The position numbers and the translations under genes are program-made. 64,000 bases of DNA from Styela clava (lineage: Eukaryota > Chordata > Ascidiacea > Stolidobranchia > Styelidae), in the NCBI RefSeq assembly GCF_964204865.1, contig NC_135262.1:9672001-9736000 (forward strand), given 5' to 3'. Each line of letters starts with the position of its first letter. Within the stretch, counting starts at the first letter, position 1. Positions 22,553 to 34,200 of this stretch are shown here, in pieces. Below the pieces are notes generated by a model. The model was not told where the DNA came from. It did not search any database and saw only the letters and a program-made list of their open reading frames with translations.

Positions 22553-23697
22553 TTATCGATATTTATGATCCGCTAGGTAGCAGATTGGTCAAATATCGAG
22601 GTATCACTGTACTTGCTTTAATACTGTTTTTCATGAAAGCCCTAGCATGATAAGAACATCTGGTATAAACCTTCAAAAACCGGTGTTTTTCACAAAATTA
22701 CACTATCTATGACAAAATTCTGTCAAAATCACAACATCCGCTTCCAACAGATTCGCCACCTCTGATTTATATACTGTGCTACCTTAAAATTAATTTATCC
22801 ATCTTTTATTGTACAATTTTTTTTTGTATACACAATGTTTTGCCCTGTTTGAATTTGGTATTTATTGTTCTGTGTCTGCTTTCTATTAAAGCTTTTACTT
22901 ATTTCACATTCAAATTTCTTGTTTTGTCTTGTTTTGATTGTTTTGAATGTTTTTTTTTTCTGTGATTGGCACACGATATTTATGCTAGTTTTTACTGATC
23001 CAAAAGTCGTTAGTATTTAAATCTGTACCAAATCATTTAAAACTTGATAATCTAGAATTCTTTTCAATGAGACAATTGTACCTTTGCCTCAAAGTTATTG
23101 CTTTAGGTTTGATTAAAAATGCTAAATTTAGTTTGATTACACAAAATTTTACTCCATGGTACATAACTTTTGGATATTTTTCAAGCGCGACTTCAACTAA
23201 AAAAAATTCGATTTTTTAAAGAATATCAGATTGTAAAATTATCCAAAGCTCATCTATAATTATCGGGTACTATTACTTTGGACTCGTATGTTAAAACTTC
23301 TGATTTTAAAGATAAAAATTACAAATTTAAGTTTATTGCTCAAAATCAACTACTATGAGAATTCATTAAAACAATCTAGAATCCTTTAGAAAAAATACTA
23401 ATTCAGTCGAAAATCTTAAATTTATAGTCAAGATTTATAAGCCTTTTATTATCATGTTTTAAATCTACTCTTTAATGATAATTCTCACCCAAACAATTAT
23501 CAATATACACAAGTTTTTTGTAAAACTTATGAACGGTTTCTTTCATTATACACAATTTCTTATTCCAATCAGAGGTATTTGTTTTATTTTCTATTGAAGC
23601 CTTTTCTTTTTCACACTGAAATGTAGTGTCTGTTTCACTTTTATATATTTTTCGTCTCATTCAGTTTTGTCACAATTCCTAAACGTCAATCCTAAAG

Positions 23698-23983
23698 TAG
23701 TGGTTTTCAAATTTTTCAAGCCATGCCCCGTTTTTAGAATTTATTAAGTCTCTTGCCCTACCCCCCAAAAAACTAGCTAACAATAAGCTACGAATACCAG
23801 ATAGTAGGAAAGTATGTTTTATTCAAAAAAATGCGTTGAAAATACAAGGATGGATTGTAAATATCCAAAAAAGAAGGACAAGATCAAATCTAACATATTT
23901 TTATTTTTAATTAGCTTTAAGCCTCCTCAAAAAATTGTTTACACCCTTCTTGTGGGGCATCCGCCGCCAATTGAGAACGACTG
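23698..23983. mobile_element. hAT-like MITE, about 290 bp
   Basis: The left end TAGTGGTTTTCAAATTTTTC and right end AATTGAGAACGACTG form the CAGTGGTTCTCAA-type terminal pair. Both flanks end in CTAAAG (left TCCTAAAG, right ATCTAAAG), a decayed 8-bp duplication. The interior contains GCCCC/GGGGC steps near both ends. Confidence 0.65.
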
Positions 23984-25631
23984 ATCTAAAGTCAATCTAA
24001 ATTTCCACTGGCAAAGCATATAATCGGACCAATTAGCGTCCAATACACATAGCCTTACACTTGAATTAGAATTAAAACTATCGCTCCTTCGAATATCTTT
24101 GTTTTTGAGTAAAGATTTGTAGTTGTTGAAAAATGTGTGACCGGCTTGACATCTTGCTCAACCCTATGAGAAGCTATGCTGCATTTTATTGCTTCAAATG
24201 ATAAGTTCCACCCAAATGATTTACGCATATACACAATTTGATTTATAATCATATATATGCTTATATATTGAATTTACCTTTTTGTGTCACAATTTTAACA
24301 AATATTTGCATATCTCCAAACACGGACCGTCACCTCACCCTGGAAGGTAGCACAATTTCCTATGTGGTCTTTTTGAAAAGCACTATGCTGGTGTAACGAC
24401 TTGTCCAGTGCCTTCATAAGAGGATAGGTCAGAAAAACTTGTCAGATCTGCTCGTTCAGAAACTTCATTGGGGCTTAGTTCAAACTAAGCTAGTTCAGCG
24501 CTTGTTCACCGCTTTGATTCGAGTCTAACCCAATTTTGTGCTATGCTATCTGTTTTCCGTCCCGCCCCCCTTTCCTTTTTTGACTTGTGAAAAAATATGA
24601 GCATCTTTCCGTATCGTGCTTAATTTTTCATATCTTGAAACACTTTTTAAACCCTTAAGTCTCATGAACACCCATGTTTCCCGGCCTTCGGTTAAAATCG
24701 CTTCCTTTTTCGGTCCAACTTGGCAACGAGATTTCAGAACCCTCCCCTTGAAAATATCTGACCCCTGGTTCTATATGCCCACTATCTGCTTGCCAAAATC
24801 CTTGTTTAGAGAGCGATACACGATACACCTTAAGGCAATAAGTTCCCGTCCTATTCTGGCCTATCAAGTGAAGCCATTTTAATTTGGAGCAATGTTATCC
24901 AATTTTCAATGTTAATACTTAAAAATATATAATATCTGAAACTTACACAGAGTTCCCTAAAAAGCGCAAAATTATATTATTCATTTCTAGAGAAATGTTG
25001 GCGAAATATTAGATTTTTTGCTGTTTTATATGCCTTGTATTTTAATATATTTATAAAATGTACTTTGAAATGCTTGTTTGTAAAGGAATCTGTAAATAAA
25101 TTGGAAAAAGTCGATTATTAAGTGTTTTTGCTAAATCATGATGTCACTTTAATGCTAGTTCTACGGGAATGCTATCCCTAATGATTCACACTGATATTAT
25201 CATGTTCCAAGCCTCCATATACCCCAATGTAAGGGTCGGGAGCGGTAAAGATTATTCTGTGGGAGAGGAAAGGTTGAGACGATTTATCATGTTGAAATAT
25301 AATTCAAAGCCTAATAATTCAGTAATTATTTAACAATTAGTAAGTTTGAGCTTTATACTCCGAAGTCCGTCCGCCATTATTATACCAGAACAGGAGTAAC
25401 TTAGAAACCTGTGGCCAAGTTAGAATTTCTTATATATTTATCAATATCTGACTAAAAGCCAATCATAACGCGTATACCAAGTCACGTGATCGGCGCAGAA
25501 CCCCAACGGCCATGTTACAGCCATGCGCAGACCGACATCTTAACAGGAAGTTCAACCCCTTTGTCGGAAGTTCCTAATTGCCATGCGCACAATAATACTC
25601 AACTCCCATTGGCTGATTCAAAGTTTTTCAA

Positions 25632-25823
25632 CCTGCGCAGTAGATTACCGGTCATGTACTTGCCATGCGCGGGATTTTTAAAAAAATGACCGTTGCCAGA
25701 TAATTTTTGAACGGTCCGATTCAGAATCGATCCGTTAAAAAACGAAATTCTGAGATCTGGCAACAGTCAAAATCGGTGAATTTCCGCGCATGACAAGTAC
25801 ATGTCCGTTTTGGTACTGCGCAG
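25632..25823. repeat. 192-bp inverted repeat / fold-back core
   Basis: Outer arms CTGCGCAG at both ends, then GTCATGTACTTG paired with CAAGTACATG, GCGCGG with CCGCGC, and GTTGCCAGAT (25692-25701) with ATCTGGCAAC (25755-25764). The centre is also partly self-complementary (AACGGTCC / GATCCGTT). Weaker symmetry continues outward: CACGTGATC near 25483 against GTCACGTGAC near 25825, with CCAAT/ATTGG boxes beyond. It is probably a fold-back transposon or the core of a larger MITE. Confidence 0.75.
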
Positions 25824-26211
25824 GTCACGTGACGACAGAATTTTCTGATTGGTCGATTTTCGTCCAATTAGAATATTTATTTATTGTATTAGGGTTCAAG
25901 GACCCCGCCCTTGTTACTATAAAGATAACGAGTTGACTGCTAGCGTTTGGAGGAATCCTCAGATAGGTAACATGAACTACACTTTTCCCTGGAATCGGGA
26001 CACTTGAATTACTGACAACTAATGGCCTATTTAAGGTACTTTTGGTGAACTATGGCTGCTAAAGAATTCTGCTGGAACTTTTGCACTACAATGGCTGTCA
26101 TAAGCTGTTTAGATCACTAAACTCTCTAGCCTGCGTGAAAAAAAACGTATGCTATTACCCGCACATGCTGACACATGAAAGCCACAGCATTTGCTGAACA
26201 TCTATCTAAAC

Positions 26212-27353
26212 CAGCGTTTCCCAACCTTTTTTGTTCGCGGACTATTTTCTCACCGGCGAAATCCTTTGCGGACTCAACGTGCGTTTATTACACTCAGTGT
26301 GAAAAAGTAATAAAACCAAACACAAAAGAATTTTAACGATTTCCAAAATCGGAAATTCGTCGCAATTGCGCGTTTGTTAAAACAGTCAACTTTTTAGTGT
26401 ATAAATGGCCTTTTCTGTCGCACAATATTCAATCCATGACAACGTCGAGAATTTAAAATATAATATATATATATATATTGTTTTGATTGTATTTTTGTAA
26501 ATTCAACAAATCTGAGCTGTTCGTACAACACTTACGGCGCTCCAGAACTGTACGTACCAGTGTGGAGACAGTAAAGAAAATAATCCGAAGGGGAAAAAGC
26601 CCTTACTACAGTATACTACAGTAACATCCGAAATTTTGCGATTTGCAATATAAAAAAAAGCGTTTAAATTCGACAAATCTGAGCTTTTTGTACAACACTC
26701 ACGGCGCTCCAGTAATGTACGTACCAGTGTGGAGACAGTAAAGCAAATAATCTTAAAGGAAAAAGCCCTTACTACAGTAACACCCGAAATTTTGCGATTG
26801 GCAATGTATGAAAAAGCGTTTTTAATCTGTCGTGGACCATCATAAAACAAAACTTATGGTGTACTCCATTTTATTTTTTGTATTGCCGCTTTGCAATTTA
26901 GAAACTTTAGGTTGCCACCATTGATACCTGCCAGAAAAATTATTATTCATTATTAACATTATTCCTAGTTGTTCGAGCGCGCGAGAAACACCATTTAGGT
27001 ATTTAGGTAGGAAATCCGCAAGTGAGTTGTGAAATGCAATCGTTTGATTAAGCGACGCGAAAGTGACCTGTCGCGTCACCTGTTACCAAATTTTCGAATA
27101 GTAAATTACTATTCTAATAGTTGAATATATGCCCAGCCCTACTCAGTATCCAGTAAATATTGAATCGGCTAATGTTATGTGAATGAACTTGCTTTTTATG
27201 TTTTATGTAAATTATAACGTAAATCGTAACTTGGCTGATGGTAAAGTTTAGCAAAAACGTTTGCGGCCCGCAGTGAATTTCTGACTTGTTGCGGACTCAT
27301 TCAAACACTCCGCGGACTCATTTGAGACCGCGGACTCGGGTTGGGAAACACTG
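26212..27353. mobile_element. hAT-like element, 1142 bp, perfect TSD
   Basis: Ends CAGCGTTTCCCAACC and GGTTGGGAAACACTG are inverted. Perfect 8-bp duplications ATCTAAAC lie at 26204-26211 and 27354-27361. Subterminal regions carry GTTCGCGGAC on the left and repeated GCGGACTC on the right. Inside, a 167-bp unit is tandemly duplicated (units starting about 26506 and 26673, with ACAAATCTGAGC and CGTACCAGTGTGGAGACAG). No transposase frame is present. A rearranged relative is at 49141-49790. Confidence 0.85.
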
Positions 27354-27738
27354 ATCTAAACTCAAGGAAAAGTTTGCTTCATACTCCCCTGTAGATTTAT
27401 TAGTTTAGAAGTGAATTCATTCGTGATCCCTTCAACCAACCTATATCTCCTACCTTTACCGGCAGTCTATCTTACTTACCTGTGACGGTGTAATAAAAAG
27501 AAAGTTTAATTCTCTGAGTTTTGGATTTTTCCTTGGTTGAAAAAGCTTTGCGCACTTTCATCCCCTTTGCAACTTCGTATTTAGGTGAAATTCGGGCGGC
27601 TTTTTCACAATTAAACCGAAGGTTTGGACGTTTTTCACGGGGAGTCGTAACTTGAGCATATAATTTGGAGGGCGCCACAATACAGAGAAGTTTGAGAACC
27701 ACTGTTCCAGAGTATTGTTGAATCTAAGTAGCCTGTAG

Positions 27739-28280
27739 CAGGACTTCCCAAACCGGAGGTCAAAAATATTACACCAATTTCAAACAATGTCGAATTTGGT
27801 CGTAAGATCCAGAGAAGGGACGCGCTTTCACAATAATACCGACTTTGATCGTAAAACCCTAGTACCGGCGCGCTTGGTAACAATGCTGACTTTAATCGTT
27901 ATGCCGATTTTGATCATTAACGCTGAAAAGTGGATAACAATGCCGAATTAGGACCATGTCGTCGGTGACCAGACAAGGTTATTAATGTCATATCATTGCG
28001 GGAATCTTAACTGGTAGATATGCCACGACATCGTAATCGAAGGGATTTAGGAGACTCGCTGCATACCAACACAAAATGAGATTTACCTGCCATTCTTTCT
28101 GGTTCGTCACTACTAGTTTATTGCGGCAGGTAAATATTTTCGCAGAATAAATAATTATTCAACTGTGTCAATAAACTAATAAAAATGCCTATTTTGAACT
28201 GTTTAGTATTTTAAATGTGAACAGGGGTTGCGGAAAATTTTAATATATTCATATTGGAAGGGGCCGCGAGTAAAACCCTG
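27739..28280. mobile_element. probable hAT-like MITE, about 540 bp
   Basis: It starts CAGGACTTCCCAAACCGG and ends GGGGCCGCGAGTAAAACCCTG, typical of hAT MITE ends. No target duplication is clear. Just to its left, AAGTTTGAGAACCACTG (ending about 27708) looks like the right end of yet another hAT relic whose left end I could not find. Confidence 0.5.
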
Positions 28281-31280
28281 GCTTATGGAATAAAGATGGA
28301 GTTCATACTTGGTGTTCGACTATCGAAACTTTTTTGCTATAAGAAACGAAGGTAATTATTTGAATTCGTTCTTACGCATTTCAAAATATTACCAAAACGG
28401 GTACCTAAACAACAATAATTTAAACGTGTACAAATTGAAGATAAAAATTGTATCAGTTACTGTACGTTTGAGCAAATTCCTCAACAGAAAAATATTTGTC
28501 AAATATATTTTTAGATTTCGTCTTTCATACCGAGAGAGATCAAACACTAGAACACCAATTTCGTATTTCGCAAAAATTTTATTTTCAACTCAACTCTATA
28601 TTTGATTTTCATTACTTTCCTATTATGATTCCCTTTATCACTACTTTTCTTTGGAGCCATGATAAACGGCAAAGGGCAAGAAAAATCCATAAATCATAAA
28701 AATGTCTAAACACGTGTTATTCCGCTGACGTTCGGACTTGGTCAGTTCTGGTGGGGTCATCTCATTCGGCTACGCGCAGCATTTTTGACTCGAATTTTTT
28801 TGGTCGACTACCGAATTATCAGAGTGGCGAGTAGCTCGACTGTATAAGCCTGATGTGTTTAATGTTTGTAATAAAAATGGAGAGTTACTAATAATTTTCC
28901 TGTAAAAGACAGTCCCCGACTAAAATATTCCCAGTTCAAACGCAAAGCTAAAGGAAAATCGGAATAAAATTATAACCCGACACTAATCCGTATTTTCCCA
29001 GGAACATGTGCTCTCCGGCAGGCTCACGATCTGCAAAATAAATCATCGATTTCTAAATTACCTTACAAATGACATTCGGATGGCCCATCAGAGTGAACAC
29101 GCGGAATAGGAGAAATTGATTCATTGGACGGGTACATGCTCTCACCGGTTTTGTGCCACCTTCCCTTGTCAGCAGGTTAGTTGGTATAATAAAAAAAAGT
29201 CTACCTAGGTATAAAACCAAAAAGATGAAGTAACAGTCATGTATCGTAAAATACTTTATTCGACACCTGTTCATTTTCCCACGGACATTGAAGAAAAATT
29301 ACTGACATATCGCGTTAATTCAATCAACAGAAAGAAAGTTTTTAGCCAGTTTAACAATTTTTAAACTAAGGCAAAATCAAATATTCCCGTTCGAACGAGT
29401 TATAAAGATCTCGAAACAAAGAGCCAATTGCAAGGACTGAAAATTGATAGTACTCATTGAAGTTGGGTACAAACAGCAGAAACACTGCAAAAGCGAGTTT
29501 GTGGTGTTTATCTAAATCAGTCTAGTGACAATTCATTGAAAAATAAAGACATATTTCTAGTTTCCCCACATATCGCTCTAAAGAAAAATCATATAACCTA
29601 ACGGCTTTCAGTCTTCCTAATTTTATTTGTAAGTATGTAAGCGGACAGAGTAAACATTTAACAATTTCGCAAGAAAATGCGATCAAACTTTAAAAAGCCA
29701 AAATCAATTACGCCGAAATTCAAATCGCAAGAGAACATCAACACAAAAATGGTACATATTATGGGACATATCATACAGCATGGCACAATAATGGTCATTA
29801 TAAAGTATAAAGGCACAAATAAGCACACTTTCGCTTTCAGGAAACAGAAATATGTATGAGATAGTCGAAGCATTTTACACTTCATCGAATGAATATTTTT
29901 TAGGTCTGCAACAAACGCCAATCTTCAGAAAATAAATAAAATTGAACATTGCACCTCTATCGCAATAAAAGACTAATCATGAGGTAGTCTCACAACTGAT
30001 AAAACGATTCAATGGCTCTATCAAATTCATTTTTAACAATTGCTGGATAGTGATATTATTTTCCACTAATATAATATAAATGCCAAATGGCACATTTCGT
30101 GATTTATCTAATTCGGTCAATGTTCAAGTTTACAAGAATATTAACTCGTCAGTAAATGAAGAAGATACAAATGATAACCAAGATTTCATAAACAACAAGT
30201 AAACGACATCAAGTACGTCATTTGTATAAAAAAAAACACGGCGCCCGGGAGGCTTCGAATGCAAATTTTGAAGTGAAATAATTCTTAATGACCCTGGCAT
30301 CATCGATAGACAAGGTCGTATCTAAATATATACATTCACCGGAATGACATCAGCACAGCACGACACTCACGAAACCAAAATAGCATCTATGTCGAACGGA
30401 CGTTTATGTGTGGTAATGGAATCACACAGAACACGAACGTAAACATGCTTATAGCGGTCATAACATTACCCATGTCACGCGTGTAGACAAGGTCACGAAT
30501 AATTAGATTCGCAAAAATGTTTTTAGATAAACGAAAACACTACAAAACCAGTGGGATAAATGTTGGAAAAGTTTTCCTAAATTTCGTAGTTTCAAAAATA
30601 CAGTATTTTTATCGACGGTGGTGGTGATAACTCCGCGCACCAAAACCTGAATCACAGTTTTAAGTTTCAGCAATTTAGCACGGCACAATATTTTTATCAT
30701 AATTCAGCGGTATGAATGTTTTCTATAGTTAATTAGTTTTAAAAAAATGGAATAACAAATAAGATTTTTACAACATCAAAGTTTTTTTGTAATATCTAGC
30801 ATTTGATTTCCAATAAAACTGTCTTGGAGAAAAAAATAAAGCAAAATATGTACATGTGATATTTTTCTAATAAAACAGTGCGAAGAAATATAAATTAGTT
30901 GTTATAGAAACATGCTACTATGGTGTGAGTCTCTCGATGTCAAAACTTTAGTTTTGATCAAAAAGGCCTAGCAAACATTATCCCATAGTGTCCATAATAT
31001 GACACAAAGGCCATAATTCTTGATAAGACGATATGTTCTAGCAATAAATAAAGCGAAAATAAGCAAAGCAAATTAAAAAACACACTTAAAAGGAAAACAC
31101 CACACTACTCATAAAATAGTTTTTTTTCCAAATAAATTCCCCATTGCTAAATGCAGTTGCGACAGCGATTGTAAGTCATGGATAGAAATGCATCAACGAG
31201 TGATAAGCTATCAAATCCAAAGGGGTGTGCGATGCGTAAACCACTGACAGGAATTGCTGATTTTAGAAATACGGTAGATA
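28281..31280. other. non-coding flank 3' of the SLC7 gene
   Basis: AT-rich with no supported gene apart from one candidate minus-strand exon listed separately. Part may be 3' UTR of the minus-strand transporter, whose stop codon is at 31281-31283. No clear minus-strand AATAAA close to the stop was fixed. Confidence 0.45.
29062..29164 (-). CDS. candidate isolated exon, unrecognised
   Basis: On the minus strand a 103-nt open block lies between an AG acceptor (CTGCTGACAAG) and a GTAATT donor. It reads GGTKPVRACTRPMNQF and then RVFTLMGHPNVICK. The block is GC-richer than its AT-rich surroundings and has plausible codon use, but neither a neighbouring exon nor a family was recognised. It could equally be an old repeat. 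Confidence 0.25.
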
Positions 31281-34200
31281 CTAGGAACTTTTGAAGTCCT
31301 CTTCTTGGAAAACAACGCCAAGTAGTTTCTGAAGGCCAATGGTGACATGTTCTGCAATAAAATAAATATTCAAGAAGTTAATGTATCTGCAATCATACAT
31401 GAAGCATATATATATACCAAAAATAATTTTCTTCTTCAGCAGTATATACCAAACAACTCAAGAATTGATCATAATGGCCAGTGTAAATTAAAAACAAATG
31501 TGCTCTGTAGCCACTTACTTGGTGAATACCAACTTCTCTTTAATAAATAATATTATTCAATAAAATATAAATTTATTGCTTTTTTGACTTACTGAGTTAT
31601 TGATTCACTCAAATAATATCAAGTCATGTGGAGATCATTTTTACAATGTATTTAGTTTTCGAATGTGTTGAAGATATATAGCGGTTATATTAAGATCAGA
31701 TTGGAGGGAATAAGCATTAATTGATGTAGTTATGCTGATGCCAACACAAGACATCAGTACAAAAAATTATGATATCGAGCAAAATATGTAATAATATTCT
31801 GTAACAGAACACTGTTTACAACAGAGAACCATAGAAAGTGTGCAACATTAGAACATGGAACATTGAAATTAAAAAAATAGGGAATGTTATAAATAAACAA
31901 GAGAATCATTAAATTTGCAATTTCAGATAGTTGATTGAATGGCAGCATAACTATATCTAAGTTCAGTATTATATTATAGTTTAGGCTTATGAAGCCCACG
32001 CAGCTCAGATCACACAATGGGAATTTCACCTTCACTTATCTGACGTAATTCCATTAAAAGAATAGAAACCTAGAGTCACTGGTGTGTGACCATGTGAACT
32101 TCGATCGGGTAAAACGCAATGGCTTATTAACAGTCAACAAAGTACATAAAAAACGAAATAATCTAAAACCAAAAGCTTTGTACATTGTACTCTACAGTTG
32201 GGAGGATATTCTGCAGTAAAAGGATTTATCAGTAGGGACTGGTGAACTACTATTGTGTATATGAATGTAGTACCAAACAAAAGAACTGAGTTTGGAGTGT
32301 GTTGAATATTTTCATGGCAACCAATTTCTTTATATATTATGGTAAAACACCCCACAGGTGCTTAGTATGTATTACAAAATTGATCCGTTAATATTACCAT
32401 ATACGATGCCACATTTATTATTTCACATACAGACCATACATGATGATTGGTAACTTAATGAATTTTGAATTATTATTTTTGGCAAAGTGTCACATCAATC
32501 AATCGAGAGTACTTGACAGGATTATGTACAATTTGGTTAGCAGTATCTCTGAGAAACCAGTGCTTCAAATCCGGACATGGTTGGCTTAAATAGTGAAAAA
32601 AAGCTTAAATGAGGTATGATGGCCGCAGACAGAATACCCACAATGTTGATTCAATGATGACATATGAAGTGGCATCAAGAGCTGAAAAGTGGACAAGACT
32701 GAGTGGAATCGTACATGCAAAAATCATGCAGGTTATACAGTGTATATAACATGAAACAGAAGCAATTCTGCTAAGTAATATAGTAATAGGCATCAAAATC
32801 CTGAACCTAGTTCTAATTTAATATTGAAACTAACAAAACTAGGCATTTCTTGTAAATTAATAACTCCACTAAGAAACTATCGTCGAAGCACAAAGCTGAA
32901 ACATATTCAAAAAATAAGCTTTTTAAATTGATGATCTGTTGTTGCGTGAGAAAATAAAATTATTAGATTCTCATAACGAACAGAATTATTATGGCATTCG
33001 CAAATCAATTACTACCGGTATATGTAATCGAAGTGAATTCTGATACTTTGAAATTAACATATTTGAGATATCAATATATATGGCATCTCTATCTAATCTT
33101 TATATTATATATTAAACTATCAAACCACATCCTTAGCATATTCATTATTCTAAAAACGAACTCTTATGTCCTTATTCAGATAATACTGTACATGTTTTGC
33201 CACCATGGAAGCTTTGGAAGAAGAAAATTGCAAATATTTAAGCAAGAACTGTGTTTACTGTCTACTTTATATCTTCAGACTACAGAGGACAATTTCAGTC
33301 CATCTATAAACTAGAATCAATTAAAGAAACATAGACATGCACTATTCAAGGTAGAAATAACACTCCGCCATAAAAGCTGACAAAACAGCATATTGACTAC
33401 AACTGACAACTAGGGATGTCTAGAAAAGTTTATAATTTCAGAAAAACTGAAGTCAAATTGAAATTTTAATGCTTCATAGGACATCATGGATTATGTCAAA
33501 TTGTTCAAGTAAAATTTGGCATTGATCATGATATCCTTGAAAATAGTTTCAAATAATTACAATCAAAATGCAACTTGTTTTATATAATATGTTTTATATA
33601 GACATCGTCCCTGACAACTGACACCACTTATATCTTAATAAACATGCGAAAAATAGAAATATCTTGTTTTAACTTCACAAACATTTTTTTGGGATCCCTT
33701 TTCCTCCTTATGATTCCTGAAACACGACTTGAAATAAACATTGCATCTGATTTGTGATGTAGCCTGTCAATTTTATTTTTGTGTCGAGATGATCGAACAA
33801 TAATAAAAAGGAAAACAAAATTGGCAAGGGTTAGAAAAAGTAGTCTTCTAGTTGTAAAGAACAATAAAAACGATGTGTAAATTCAACATATGAACATGCA
33901 AAAATACAGCTGAGAAAAAGGCACATGGAATGAGTTGAACAAAATTCAAACAATTCTTGAGAAAATGAATAGAGAATGTTTAGAAGCGAGGTTTTTCCAG
34001 ATTCGTGAAAAGATAAACATATTTTTAAGTAATCTTCACAGAGCTTGTTCACAACCTTGTTTAAATGATAGTGAAAAATAATTTTATGTCCTGGTGAAAA
34101 AGTGGAAAAAACGTGCATAATATAACACATTGTTTGGTGCTCATCCAGAACATTTTAGCAATATTTCTTCATGACGCCGAAAAACAAGAAGTAGTACTTT

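Larger units (their letters stand above)
22553..26211. other. gene-poor region with repeats
   Basis: No gene is supported. It is very AT-rich from 22760 to 24300. A perfect 18-bp palindrome GCTTAGTTCAAACTAAGC lies near 24474-24491. From 24600 to 24880 the composition changes and overlapping frames occur on both strands, suggesting an unclassified repeat. The named elements at 23698 and 25632 are listed separately. Confidence 0.5.

Noticed and set aside
24490-24535. Possible tRNA (TTCGAGTC block)
   Set aside because: The acceptor and anticodon stems do not pair; only the palindrome to its left is real.
32991-33314. 107-residue open frame in the SLC7 intron
   Set aside because: AT-driven, Leu/Ile/Tyr-rich low complexity with no splice or family support.
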